DNA from: an uncultured Buttiauxella sp.
Lineage (GTDB): Bacteria; Pseudomonadota; Gammaproteobacteria; Enterobacterales; Enterobacteriaceae
NCBI GenBank assembly: GCA_946480445.1
Contig: CAMLJN010000009.1
Location: forward strand, 62,001-126,000
Direction of reading: 5' to 3'
Length of the DNA: 64,000 nt
Shown: in pieces, positions 10,968 through 21,057 of the stretch
How the letters are laid out: every line of letters begins with the position of its first letter
Numbering within the stretch: position 1 is the first letter of the stretch
Made by a program: the position numbers and the translations under genes
The notes under the pieces: generated by a model
Database searches by the model: none
Seen by the model: the letters and a program-made list of their open reading frames with translations, nothing else
What the model was told of the DNA's origin: nothing

Positions 10968-13576
10968 ATGACACAACAGCCACAAGCCAAATACCGCCAC
11001 GACTACCGTGCGCCAGATTATACGATTGGCGATATTGATTTGACCTTTGACCTGGATGCCACAAAAACCCGGGTCACCGCGGTCAGCAAAGTCAGCCGCC
11101 AGGGCGCCGCAGACGCAGCGCTGCGTCTTGAGGGGGGGGATCTGACGTTGGTCAGCCTTCACGTTAACGATAAGGCCTGGGAAAACTACCGCCTGGAAGC
11201 GGGGACGCTGGTGCTGGAACAGCTGCCAGATGACTTTACCCTGACCATCGTCAACGAGATCAATCCTTCCGCCAATACGGCACTGGAAGGGCTGTACCAG
11301 TCGGGCGAAGCGCTTTGTACCCAGTGCGAGGCTGAAGGCTTCCGTCATATTACCTGGTACCTGGATCGCCCGGACGTGCTTGCGCGCTTCACCACCAAAA
11401 TCATTGCTGATAAAACCAAATATCCTTATTTACTTTCCAACGGCAACCGCATTGCCGGGGGAGAGCTGGAAAATGGTCGTCACTGGGTACAGTGGCAGGA
11501 TCCCTTCCCGAAACCTTGCTATCTGTTTGCGCTGGTGGCAGGTGACTTTGACGTGCTGCGCGACAGCTTTAAAACGCGTTCTGGGCGTGAAGTCGCGCTG
11601 GAGCTGTTTGTTGACCGTGGTAACCTGGATCGCGCCAGCTGGGCAATGACCTCGCTGAAAGCGTCTATGAAGTGGGACGAGACCCGCTTCGGTCTGGAGT
11701 ACGATCTCGACATCTATATGATCGTTGCCGTGGACTTCTTTAATATGGGCGCGATGGAGAATAAAGGTCTTAACATCTTTAACGCCAAATATGTTCTGGC
11801 TCGTGCGGAAACCGCGACCGATAAAGACTATCTGGACATTGAGCGCGTTATCGGCCACGAATATTTCCACAACTGGACCGGCAACCGTGTGACCTGCCGC
11901 GACTGGTTCCAGCTGAGCCTGAAAGAGGGGCTGACCGTGTTCCGCGACCAGGAGTTCAGCTCAGACCTTGGCTCACGTGCGGTTAACCGTATCCAGAACG
12001 TGCGCACCATGCGTGCGATGCAGTTTGCCGAAGATGCAAGCCCGATGGCACACCCGATTCGCCCGGAAAAAGTTATTGAAATGAATAACTTCTATACGCT
12101 AACCGTGTATGAGAAAGGGTCCGAAGTGATTCGTATGCTGCACACCCTGCTGGGAGAAGAGAACTTCCAGAAAGGGATGCAGCTTTACTTTGAGCGCCAT
12201 GACGGCAGCGCGGCAACCTGCGACGATTTTGTGCAGGCCATGGAAGACGCCTCGAACGTCGACCTGTCGCATTTCCGCCGCTGGTACAGCCAGGCCGGTA
12301 CGCCGGTGGTCACCGTGCGCGACGACTACAATCCTGAAACCGAACAGTACACCCTGACTATCAGCCAGATGACACCGCCAACGGCCGAGCAGCAGGAGAA
12401 ACATCCGCTGCACATACCGTTCGATATCGAGCTGTATGACAACGAAGGGAAAGTGATTCCGTTGCAGAAGGGGGGCCATCCGGTTCATAACGTGCTGAAC
12501 GTGACCCAGGCCGAGCAGACATTTGTGTTTGATAAGGTTTACTTCCAGCCGGTGCCCTCGCTGCTGCGTGAGTTTTCCGCCCCGGTGAAGCTCGAATACA
12601 ACTGGAGCGATCAGCAGCTGACCTTCCTGATGCGTCATGCGCGCAATGATTTCTCCCGCTGGGATGCGGCGCAAAGCCTGCTGGCTACTTATATTAAGCT
12701 TAACGTCAACCGCAGCCAGCAAAAACAGCCGCTGTCGCTGCCTCTGCACGTAGCGGATGCCTTCCGCGCCATTCTGCTGGATGAGAAAATCGATCCGGCG
12801 CTGGCCGCTGAAATCCTCACGCTGCCTTCGCAGAATGAAATTGCCGAGCTGTTTGCCCACATCGATCCGATTGCCATTGCGGAAGTGCACGAAGCGTTAA
12901 TCCGCACTCTGGCCACGGAGCTGGCAGATGAGTTCCTGGCGGTCTATAACGCCAACAAGCTTGATGCCTACCGCGTTGAGCATGATGACATCGGTAAACG
13001 CGCGCTGCGCAATGTCTGCCTGCGTTACCTGGCGTTTGGTGAGCAGGCGCTGGCGGAAACCGTTGTTCGCGGCCAGTATCAAGCGGCAGACAACATGACC
13101 GATACCATTGCCGCGCTGTCAGCGGCTGTGGCAGCCCAGCTGCCTTGCCGTGATTGCTGGCTCACTACGACGAGAAATGGCATCAGGACGGCCTGGTGAT
13201 GGACAAATGGTTTGTTCTGCAGGCCACCAGCCCGGCGATCGACACGCTGACTAAAGTGCGTGAACTGCTGAATCACCGTTCGTTCAGCCTCGGAAACCCT
13301 AACCGCGTCCGTTCACTCATCGGTGCGTTTGCCGCCAGTAATCCGGCAGCGTTCCATGCGGAGGACGGCAGCGGCTATCAGTTTATGGTGGAAATGCTCA
13401 GCGAGCTGAACCGTCGTAATCCGCAGGTGGCTTCTCGTCTGATCGAGCCGTTGATTCGCCTGAAACGCTATGACGTTAAACGTCAGGAGAAGATGCGTGC
13501 GGCGCTGGAGCAGTTAAAAGGGCTGGAAAATCTGTCCGGCGATCTGTTCGAGAAGATCGGCAAGGCCCTGGCCTGA
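10968..13576 (+). pseudogene. pepN: Aminopeptidase N, interrupted by a frameshift near the 3' end
   Basis: M1-family zinc aminopeptidase removing N-terminal residues from peptides in the cytoplasm. From ATG 10968 the frame encodes the catalytic part with GAMEN and HEYFHN (His297, Glu298, His301, then Glu320), then stops at 13199 after 743 codons. The true C-terminus (LAHYDEKWHQDG... ending IGKALA) continues in another frame to 13576. At 13152-13160 the sequence reads GAT then TGCTGGCT; restoring four bases (GCGC) after GAT gives an 870-residue protein, exactly the E. coli length. As written, the last ~140 residues of the C-terminal helical domain are lost. It could be a true mutation or an assembly error. 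Confidence 0.9.
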
Positions 13577-13617
13577 AGATGACCCTCACGCTGAAAGAAG
13601 TGGGGTAGAAGCTAACT

Positions 13618-13651
13618 AACCGGTACGCACCCTGCGTGCCGGTTCTTCTTT
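13618..13651 (+). terminator. pepN terminator
   Basis: AACCGGTACGCA/TGCGTGCCGGTT (one mismatch, 3-nt loop) is followed by TCTTCTTT, 41 nt after the intact pepN stop. Confidence 0.8.
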
Positions 13652-13906
13652 CTGGCGTTTCATACGTGCTCAAGTTTTGCCATTTCGACTGACCCCATCT
13701 GCATGGACCTGCCCAACCTGATCTCTGGTGCCGTTGATATAAATAAGGCCGAGGCCGATCTCGCGAACGAAACTTTTAAGACGGGAATGGCGATAATCAA
13801 CCCATTGGCCTGCGCAGGCCTCTCGACGAGGGCTTGTCAATACGGGCATCGCGTAAATCTTTCGCCGCAAAGTTTTGCAGCTGCCAGTGACAAACTTCGA
13901 CATCGA
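13652..13906. other. Gene-free interval between pepN and pyrD
   Basis: E. coli carries ssuEADCB between pepN and pyrD; here only about 440 bases separate them. Open frames on both strands (90 and 108 codons) overlap each other, lack ribosome binding sites and resemble no family I know, so I do not call a gene. Confidence 0.5.
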
Positions 13907-13922
13907 GAGAAAACGATTGCGC
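13907..13922. promoter_or_regulatory. Possible PurR operator upstream of pyrD
   Basis: GAGAAAACGATTGCGC matches 11 of 16 positions of the PurR consensus ACGCAAACGTTTGCGT, including the central CG. pyrD is a known PurR-regulated gene in E. coli. Confidence 0.5.
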
Positions 13923-13972
13923 CGATGGGGACTTTTTTGTTGCAGGTCAATTCCATTCAGGGGCGGGATAGA

Positions 13973-14013
13973 TAATAATACGGCCCCGGTTTGCACACCG
14001 GAATCCAGGAGAG
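13973..14013 (+). promoter_or_regulatory. pyrD promoter -10 and leader hairpin
   Basis: A TAATAAT -10 (13973-13979) is followed by the likely C/G-rich start region and a short hairpin CCGG-N8-CCGG at 13986-14001. The Shine-Dalgarno AGGAGAG (14007-14013) follows. In E. coli, pyrimidine levels shift the pyrD start nucleotide so that a 5' hairpin forms or not and controls translation; the same layout is visible here. Confidence 0.55.
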
Positions 14014-14016
14014 TTC

Positions 14017-15027
14017 ATGTACTACCCTTTCGTTCGTAAAGCCCTTTTCCAGCTCGATCCAGAGCGCGCTCATGAAGTGACATTTCAGCTATTACGCCGC
14101 GTAACAGGTACTCCGCTTGAGTGGCTGGTGCGTCAGAATGTGCCGTCTAAACCGGTTACCTGCATGGGGCTAACTTTTAAGAACCCTCTTGGTCTGGCCG
14201 CAGGACTGGATAAAAATGGGGAATGTATTGATGCTCTTGGCGCGATGGGCTTTGGTTCCGTCGAAATCGGCACGGTAACCCCTCGTCCACAGCCGGGTAA
14301 CGACAAGCCGCGCATCTTCCGTCTGGTTGAAGCGGAAGGGTTGATTAACCGCATGGGCTTTAACAACCTGGGCGTGGATAACCTTGTCGAGAACGTTAAA
14401 AAAGCGCATTTCGACGGCGTACTTGGTATCAATATCGGTAAGAATAAAGACACGCCGGTAGAGCAGGGTAAAGACGACTATTTGATCTGCATGGATAAAA
14501 TTTATCCTTATGCCGGTTATATTGCGATCAATATTTCTTCACCCAATACGCCTGGATTACGTTCTTTGCAATACGGTGAGGCGCTCGACGATCTTTTAAG
14601 CGCGATAAAAAATAAGCAGCAAATGCTTCAGGAACGCCATCACAAATATGTTCCGATCGCCGTGAAGATCGCCCCGGATCTTTCTGAAGAAGAATTGATC
14701 CAGGTTGCCGATAGTTTAGTTCGCCATAATATTGATGGGGTCATCGCCACCAATACTACGCTAGACCGTAGCCTTGTCCAGGGAATGAAATATTGCGATG
14801 AAATGGGGGGCTTAAGCGGCCGCCCGGTACAGCTAAAAAGTACAGAAATTATTCATCGTCTGTCGCAGGAATTAAAAGGGCGTCTGCCCATCATCGGGGT
14901 CGGGGGCATAGATTCTGTGATGGCCGCCCGTGAGAAAATGGCTGCCGGGGCGTCGCTGGTGCAGATTTATTCTGGCTTCATTTTTAAAGGTCCGCCGCTG
15001 ATAAAAGAAATCGTCATGCACCTCTAA
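14017..15027 (+). CDS. pyrD: Dihydroorotate dehydrogenase (quinone), class 2
   Basis: Membrane-associated flavoenzyme oxidising dihydroorotate to orotate with quinone, the fourth step of UMP synthesis. The product is 336 aa, the same as E. coli. The N-terminal amphipathic helices ([20 protein letters not shown]) are the membrane/quinone-binding part of class 2 enzymes. FMN-barrel motifs include [11 protein letters not shown], the catalytic-serine segment [12 protein letters not shown] (about Ser175), and the phosphate-binding GVGGIDS. The start has a strong SD (AGGAGAG). Confidence 0.97.
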   Translation: MYYPFVRKALFQLDPERAHEVTFQLLRRVTGTPLEWLVRQNVPSKPVTCMGLTFKNPLGLAAGLDKNGECIDALGAMGFGSVEIGTVTPRPQPGNDKPRIFRLVEAEGLINRMGFNNLGVDNLVENVKKAHFDGVLGINIGKNKDTPVEQGKDDYLICMDKIYPYAGYIAINISSPNTPGLRSLQYGEALDDLLSAIKNKQQMLQERHHKYVPIAVKIAPDLSEEELIQVADSLVRHNIDGVIATNTTLDRSLVQGMKYCDEMGGLSGRPVQLKSTEIIHRLSQELKGRLPIIGVGGIDSVMAAREKMAAGASLVQIYSGFIFKGPPLIKEIVMHL

Positions 15028-15043
15028 GCTTTACCATTTCAAG

Positions 15044-15078
15044 ACAACCAGTGCTTTATTTTCAGCGCTGGTTGTTTT
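15044..15078 (+). terminator. pyrD terminator
   Basis: ACAACCAG/CTGGTTGT stem, partly extended in the loop, followed by TTTT, 17 nt after the pyrD stop. Confidence 0.7.
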
Positions 15079-15192
15079 ATATTCCGTTGCTGTTGCTAAA
15101 TTAATCATATTGGTCTTTTATTAATATGGCATTAAATCAGACGGCGACACGGATGTTTTAAGTTTGCGGAATAGACGAAAGGGTCAATAAAT

Positions 15193-15735
15193 ATGCGGAT
15201 TAAACCGGACGATAATTGGCGTTGGTATTTCGATGCAGAGCACGATCGTATGATGCTCGATTTGGCCAATGGAATGATTTTTCGTTCCCGTTTCCCACGC
15301 AAAATGCTGACGCCTGATGCGTTTGAAAACACTGAGTTTTGTGTCGATGATGCGGCGCTTTTTTTCTCCTTTGAGGAGAAGTGCCGCCACCTGCCGCTGA
15401 GTAAAGAACACCGTGCCGAGCTGGTCCTCAACGCGCTGGTGGCTATCCGCTATCTCAAACCTCAGATGCCAAAAAGCTGGCACTTTGTCTCCCACGGTGA
15501 AGAGTGGCAGCCGGTGCCGGGCGATGCGGCCTGCGTATGGCTAAGCGAAAATATGCAGCAGGTAAATTTACTGGTGGTGGAAACCGGCGACAGCGCCGCG
15601 TTGTGCCTGCTTGCGCAGCCAGGACTCATGCTGGCCGGCCGCACCATGCAGCTGGGCGATGCCATTAAGGTCATGAACGACAGGCTGAAGCCGCAGCCGT
15701 TGGGCGACAGCCTCAGCCTCGATCAGGCGGTTTAG
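15193..15735 (+). CDS. zapC: Cell division protein ZapC
   Basis: Cytoplasmic Z-ring-associated protein that bundles FtsZ protofilaments. The product is 180 aa, as in E. coli, starting [14 protein letters not shown] and ending LSLDQAV. Its position between pyrD and ycbX is the E. coli one. Its stop overlaps the ycbX stop by 4 nt, tail to tail. Confidence 0.94.
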   Translation: MRIKPDDNWRWYFDAEHDRMMLDLANGMIFRSRFPRKMLTPDAFENTEFCVDDAALFFSFEEKCRHLPLSKEHRAELVLNALVAIRYLKPQMPKSWHFVSHGEEWQPVPGDAACVWLSENMQQVNLLVVETGDSAALCLLAQPGLMLAGRTMQLGDAIKVMNDRLKPQPLGDSLSLDQAV

Positions 15736-16843
15736 AGCGTCTCCAGCTTCACGTCACCGGCGGGCACGCAGCTACAGCTCAGAATGATCCCGTCTTTGCC
15801 AACGGCGCTCTTCTTCAAGGCGTTAACTTCTCCTTCCACCAAACGTATCCGGCAGCTTCCGCAAATGCCCGCGCGGCAGGAGTAGGGAACGCGGATCCCT
15901 TGCTGCTCCAGCTGTTCGAGCAAAATTTGCTGATTATTGCCCTGGAAGGCCTGGCCCTGCCAGTCGATGGTGATTTTACTTTCCGCCTGGACTGCCGTCT
16001 CAAGAGGCTCAGCCGGCTGGCCTGCGCCATAAACTCTCGGCGGTTTTGTCGCCAGCACTTCCAGCTCGTCACCCACACGGATCACGCCGCTGTTGCGGGC
16101 GATGAGATTCTGTCCAAAATCGACGTCGCCATTGTCCTGCGCCGTACGGAAACTTTGCAGCGTCGCCAGCGGCTCGCCGGAGGGATGCTTACGGCCTTTC
16201 TCCGGACTGACGGTGGTGAAAATACAGCGGCTGCAAGGTTTCGCCACCTCAAAGGTGACGCCACCGATGCGTACGACCTGCCAGCTATCCTCCGCCCAGG
16301 CCTGCGCGCCCGTTACCACCAGATTAGGGCGGAACTGGGTCATTTTCACGCTTGCCGGGCAGCGGTTTTGTAGATCGCGCAGCGAGGCTTCATTGGCGAG
16401 CAGGAAGGGGAAACCGTCGGCAAAGGACAAAGGCACCGCGGCAAAATTTTTAACCCGGCGCGTCGGACTGTCACCGACCCAGCGCAGCTGAACGGGACGC
16501 GAGAAGTAGCCGCTCAGCCAGGTATTGATTTCTTCCGGGGCGATAAGTGCGGTGAAATGATTACCCCAGACTTCGGTTGGCGCAGGCTGGCTTTGAAAAT
16601 CAACAAACCGCACGCAGGCGTTGCTGCCGTCCGGGGCGCTAAGATATAAGCCATCGTGGAGAATAGCCGGTGTGAACAGCACCATCTGCGGATGCTGTCG
16701 CGCCGTAATAAAAGTGCCATCCGGTTCGGTAATCATAAAAATGCGGTCAAACGCCAGCCCGCTGGTGGCGACCTGAGCGTGCGAAAGGGCAAGGCCACGC
16801 ATGGATTTAACCGGATGAATATAAGTTGGGATAAGCTAATCAT
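15732..16843 (-). pseudogene. ycbX: YcbX, MOSC/2Fe-2S protein, with a frameshift in codon 8
   Basis: MOSC-domain protein with a C-terminal plant-type ferredoxin domain, the E. coli protein that detoxifies N-hydroxylated bases such as 6-hydroxylaminopurine. The Moco-site Cys motif [16 protein letters not shown] and the cluster cysteines [11 protein letters not shown]...CSC are intact. The natural start is at CAT 16841-16843, with an ideal AAGGAGG just upstream. It reads MISLSQL and then goes out of frame. One extra T near 16821-16824 would give [17 protein letters not shown], which matches the family N-terminus. As written, only a start at Met 16802 remains, which loses 16 residues of the first strand. 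Confidence 0.85.
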
Positions 16844-16941
16844 ACGCCCTCCTTGCGGTTCTCCGACCTTCTTTAGGCTGCAAGAGAGGCGGTGGCAACC
16901 GGAATGATGGGGGAGAGTTAAAATATAAGATGGGCAACTTT

Positions 16942-16969
16942 ATGACATGCGTGGCGGATTAGCTATAAT
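16942..16969 (+). promoter_or_regulatory. Predicted sigma-70 promoter of rlmL
   Basis: ATGACA (16942-16947) and a perfect TATAAT (16964-16969) with a 16-nt spacer lie 38 nt before the rlmL start. Confidence 0.65.
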
Positions 16970-17007
16970 GCGCCACTATTTTTCTTTTTTTACCGATAAG
17001 TGACGAT

Positions 17008-19125
17008 ATGAATTCTCTGTTTGCCAGTACGGCGCGTGGGCTCGAAGAGCTGTTAAAAACTGAACTGGAAGGCCTGGGGGCGCAACAATGCCAGGTAGTT
17101 CAGGGCGGCGTACATTACCAGGGGGATTCTCGTCTGGTCTATCAAAGCCTGATGTGGAGTCGCCTTGCGTCCCGTATCCTGCTGCCGCTGAGTGAATGTA
17201 AGGTTTACAGCGATCTGGATCTGTACCTCGGCGTACAGGTGATCGACTGGCCTTCGCTCTTTGGACCAGATGCCACTTTCGCGGTGCATTTTAGCGGCCT
17301 GAACGAAACCATTCGCAACAGCCAGTATGGGGCGCTGAAGGTAAAGGATGCCATCGTTGACTCCTTTACCCGCAAAAATTTGCCGCGTCCAAACGTTGAT
17401 CGCGAGCAGCCGGACCTGCGTATTAACGTCTGGTTAAACAAAGATACCGCCAGCATCGCGCTGGATTTAAGCGGCGAAGGTTTGCACCAGCGTGGCTATC
17501 GCGATGCCACAGGTGCTGCACCTATTAAAGAAACGCTGGCCGCCGCCATCGTTATGCGCTCAGGATGGCAGCCGGGCACGCCGCTGCTCGACCCGATGTG
17601 TGGCTCCGGCACGCTGCTGATTGAAGCGGCGATGATCGCCACCGATCGCGCGCCTGGCCTGCATCGTAAACACTGGGGCTTCCTGGGCTGGGCAAAGCAC
17701 GACGTTGAGCTGTGGAAAGAAGTCACCACCGAAGCACAGGTTCGCGCCCGTAAGGGGCTAGGGGACTACACGTCTCGTTTCTATGGTTCTGATAACGACT
17801 CCCGGGTGATTGAACGCGCGCGGGCTAACACTCGTCGTGCGGGGCTTGCCGATCTCATCAGCTATGAAGTGAAAGATGTCGCTAAGCTGACGAACCCGCT
17901 ACCGGAAGGTCCAACCGGCACCGTAATCAGCAATCCGCCATACGGTGAACGTCTGGACAGCGAACCCGCGCTGATTGCCCTGCATAGTCTGCTTGGCCGC
18001 AATATGAAAACGCAGTTTGGCGGCTGGAACCTGTCGCTGTTCAGCGCCTCACCAGATTTGCTCAGCTGCCTGCAACTGCGTGCAGAGCGTCAGTTCAAAG
18101 CTAAAAACGGCCCGCTGGACTGCGTACAGAAAAACTATCAGCTGGCTGAGAATGCCTCTGGTGCGGCAGGTGGTCAGCTTGCGGAAGACTATGCTAACCG
18201 ACTGCGTAAGAATATTAAGAAGCTCGATAAGTGGGCCCGTCAGGAAGGGATTGAATGCTACCGCGTTTACGATGCTGACCTGCCGGATTACAACGTCGCG
18301 GTTGACCGCTACGGCGACTGGGTAGTGGTGCAGGAATACGCTCCGCCGAAGACCGTGGACGCCAACAAAGCGCGCCAGCGTCTGTTTGACGTTATTGCTG
18401 CTACGCTCTCCGTGCTTGAGCTGCCTTCTAATCGCCTGGTGCTAAAAACTCGTGAGCGCCAGAAGGGCAAAAGCCAGTATCAGAAGATGGGTGAGAAGGG
18501 TGACTTTATGGAGGTTAGCGAATACAACGCGCGCCTTTGGGTTAACCTGACGGACTATCTTGATACCGGCCTGTTCCTTGACCACCGTATTGCCCGTCAT
18601 ATGCTGGGCAAAATGAGCAAAGGGAAAGATTTCCTTAACCTGTTTGCTTATACCGGTAGCGCTACCGTCCATGCCGGTCTGGGGGGCGCAAAAACCACGA
18701 CCACCGTTGATATGTCCCGCACCTATCTGGAATGGGCCGAACGCAACCTGCGCCTTAACGGCCTGAGCGGTCGTGCACATCGCCTGATTCAGGCCGACTG
18801 CCTGGGCTGGCTGCGCGAAACCGATGAACAATTCGACCTGATCTTTATCGATCCGCCGACGTTCTCGAACTCAAAACGTATGGAAGAATCATTTGATGTG
18901 CAACGCGATCACATCGACCTGATGACCGATCTCAAACGCCTGCTGCGTCGCGGCGGCACTATTATGTTCTCCAACAACAAACGCGGCTTCAAAATGGATT
19001 TTGACGGGCTGGCTAAGCTTGGCTTAGAGGCACAAGAAATTACCCAGAAAACCCTGTCGCAAGACTTCGCCCGTAATCGCCAAATTCATAACTGCTGGCT
19101 TGTTACCCACAAAGCCAAGGATTAA
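17008..19125 (+). CDS. rlmL: 23S rRNA (m2G2445/m7G2069) methyltransferase RlmKL
   Basis: Bifunctional rRNA methyltransferase: the N-terminal half makes m2G2445 and the C-terminal half m7G2069 in 23S rRNA. The product is 705 aa (E. coli 702). In order: a THUMP RNA-binding domain (about residues 40-155), the RlmL methyltransferase domain with SAM loop [13 protein letters not shown] and catalytic NPPYGE (about residues 312-317), and the RlmK domain with [14 protein letters not shown] and IDPPTF near the C-terminus. The uup gene follows after 5 nt, suggesting co-transcription. Confidence 0.96.
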   Translation: MNSLFASTARGLEELLKTELEGLGAQQCQVVQGGVHYQGDSRLVYQSLMWSRLASRILLPLSECKVYSDLDLYLGVQVIDWPSLFGPDATFAVHFSGLNETIRNSQYGALKVKDAIVDSFTRKNLPRPNVDREQPDLRINVWLNKDTASIALDLSGEGLHQRGYRDATGAAPIKETLAAAIVMRSGWQPGTPLLDPMCGSGTLLIEAAMIATDRAPGLHRKHWGFLGWAKHDVELWKEVTTEAQVRARKGLGDYTSRFYGSDNDSRVIERARANTRRAGLADLISYEVKDVAKLTNPLPEGPTGTVISNPPYGERLDSEPALIALHSLLGRNMKTQFGGWNLSLFSASPDLLSCLQLRAERQFKAKNGPLDCVQKNYQLAENASGAAGGQLAEDYANRLRKNIKKLDKWARQEGIECYRVYDADLPDYNVAVDRYGDWVVVQEYAPPKTVDANKARQRLFDVIAATLSVLELPSNRLVLKTRERQKGKSQYQKMGEKGDFMEVSEYNARLWVNLTDYLDTGLFLDHRIARHMLGKMSKGKDFLNLFAYTGSATVHAGLGGAKTTTTVDMSRTYLEWAERNLRLNGLSGRAHRLIQADCLGWLRETDEQFDLIFIDPPTFSNSKRMEESFDVQRDHIDLMTDLKRLLRRGGTIMFSNNKRGFKMDFDGLAKLGLEAQEITQKTLSQDFARNRQIHNCWLVTHKAKD

Positions 19126-19130
19126 TTGTC

Positions 19131-21041
19131 ATGTCATTAATTAGTATGCACGGTGCCTGGCTGTCGTTCAGCGACGCACCTTTATTAGATAACACCGAAC
19201 TCCATATCGAAGAGAACGAACGCGTTTGTCTGGTGGGCCGTAACGGCGCCGGGAAATCAACGCTGATGAAAATCCTCAACCGTGAAATGCCGCTGGACGA
19301 CGGGCGTATGGTTTATGAGCAGGATCTGATCGTTGCCCGTTTGCAGCAGGATCCACCGCGTAACGTGGCGGGGACCGTTTACGATTTCGTCGCGGAAGGG
19401 GTCGAGGAGCAGGCTGAATATCTCAAGGCCTACCACGATATTTCCCACAAAGTGATGACCGACCCAAGCGAGAAGAATCTCAACGAAATGGCGCGTATCC
19501 AGGAGATTCTGGATCATCAGGGCCTGTGGCAGCTCGATAGCCGCATCAACGAAGTGCTCGAGCAGCTGGGACTGGAAGCGGATACCGAACTGTCCGCGCT
19601 TTCCGGCGGCTGGCTGCGTAAAGCTGCGCTGGGCCGGGCGCTGGTCAGCTCGCCGCGCGTGCTGCTGCTCGATGAGCCAACGAACCACCTGGACATTGAA
19701 ACCATCGACTGGCTGGAAGGGTTCTTAAAAGAGTTCCAGGGCAGCATTATTTTCATTTCGCATGACCGTTCGTTTATCCGCAATATGGCTACCCGTATCG
19801 TCGATCTCGATCGTGGCAAGCTGGTTTCCTATCCTGGCGATTACGATCAGTACCTGCTGGCGAAAGAAGAGGCGCTGCGCGTGGAGGAACTGCAAAATGC
19901 GGAATTCGATCGCAAGCTTGCGCAAGAAGAAGTGTGGATCCGTCAGGGGATTAAAGCACGACGCACCCGTAACGAAGGCCGTGTTCGCGCCCTGAAAGCC
20001 ATGCGCCGTGAACGCGGTGAACGTCGTGAAGTGATGGGCAGCGCTAAAATGCAGGTCGAAGAAGCGGCTCGCTCAGGCAAGATTGTTTTCGAGATGGAAG
20101 ATGTCTGCTACCAGGTGGCCAGCAAGCAGCTGGTGAAAGACTTCTCAGCCCAGGTACAGCGCAGCGATAAAATTGCGCTGGTGGGGCCAAACGGCTGCGG
20201 TAAAACCACGTTACTGAAGCTGATGCTGGGCCAGCTTCAGGCCGACAGCGGCCGCGTACACTGCGGCACCAAGCTTGAAGTGGCTTATTTTGACCAGCAC
20301 CGCGCGGAGCTTGATCCCGATCGCACGGTGATGGATAACCTGGCCGAAGGTAAGCAGGAAGTGATGGTTAACGGTAAGCCGCGTCATGTGCTTGGCTACC
20401 TGCAGGACTTCCTGTTCCATCCTAAACGTGCCATGACGCCCGTTCGCGCGCTTTCTGGCGGGGAACGTAACCGTCTGCTGTTGGCTCGCTTATTCCTTAA
20501 ACCAAGCAACCTGTTGATTCTCGATGAACCGACAAACGACCTGGATGTTGAAACCCTGGAACTGCTGGAAGAGCTGATCGATGGCTACCAGGGCACCGTC
20601 ATGCTGGTGAGCCACGATCGTCAGTTTGTGGATAACACGGTGACGGAATGCTGGATCTTTGAAGGCGAAGGTAAGATTGGCCGCTATGTGGGTGGCTATC
20701 ACGATGCTAAAGGTCAGCAGGGGTCGACCCGCTCACTGCGTGATACGGCTCAGCCTAAAGCGAAAAGCGAAGCAGATACCGCAAAAGCAGAAACTGTTAA
20801 ACGCGGCAATAGCAAACTAAGCTATAACCTGCAGCGCGAACTCGAACAGCTGCCGCAGCGTCTTGAACAGCTGGAGGCGGAGCTGGGTGAGCTACAGGCG
20901 AAAGTGGGCGATGCCGACTTCTTCAACCAACCGCACGACGCTACGCAAAAAGTATTGAGCGAACTGGCCACGGCAGAGAAAGCACTGGAAGAGGCTTTCG
21001 AACGCTGGGAGTACCTCGAGTCTCTGAAAAACGGCGCGTAA
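19131..21041 (+). CDS. uup: ABC-F ATPase Uup
   Basis: Soluble ABC-F family ATPase with two nucleotide-binding domains and no membrane segment, acting at ribosomes or branched DNA; E. coli uup mutants show raised transposon excision. The product is 636 aa. Walker A motifs GRNGAGKST (residues 36-44) and GPNGCGKTT (about 352-360), signatures LSGGWLRKAALGRAL and LSGGERNRLLLARL, and Walker B LLLDEPTNHLD and LILDEPTNDLD are all present. The arginine-rich linker lies between the domains. The C-terminal coiled coil (about residues 565-630) is the Uup DNA-binding domain. pqiA follows 16 nt later. Confidence 0.96.
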   Translation: MSLISMHGAWLSFSDAPLLDNTELHIEENERVCLVGRNGAGKSTLMKILNREMPLDDGRMVYEQDLIVARLQQDPPRNVAGTVYDFVAEGVEEQAEYLKAYHDISHKVMTDPSEKNLNEMARIQEILDHQGLWQLDSRINEVLEQLGLEADTELSALSGGWLRKAALGRALVSSPRVLLLDEPTNHLDIETIDWLEGFLKEFQGSIIFISHDRSFIRNMATRIVDLDRGKLVSYPGDYDQYLLAKEEALRVEELQNAEFDRKLAQEEVWIRQGIKARRTRNEGRVRALKAMRRERGERREVMGSAKMQVEEAARSGKIVFEMEDVCYQVASKQLVKDFSAQVQRSDKIALVGPNGCGKTTLLKLMLGQLQADSGRVHCGTKLEVAYFDQHRAELDPDRTVMDNLAEGKQEVMVNGKPRHVLGYLQDFLFHPKRAMTPVRALSGGERNRLLLARLFLKPSNLLILDEPTNDLDVETLELLEELIDGYQGTVMLVSHDRQFVDNTVTECWIFEGEGKIGRYVGGYHDAKGQQGSTRSLRDTAQPKAKSEADTAKAETVKRGNSKLSYNLQRELEQLPQRLEQLEAELGELQAKVGDADFFNQPHDATQKVLSELATAEKALEEAFERWEYLESLKNGA

Positions 21042-21057
21042 TCTAAGGAGACCCGAT

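Noticed and set aside
13670-13996. Overlapping open frames of 90 (+) and 108 (-) codons between pepN and pyrD
   Set aside because: They lie antiparallel to each other, have no ribosome binding site or family resemblance, and one covers the PurR box and pyrD promoter.
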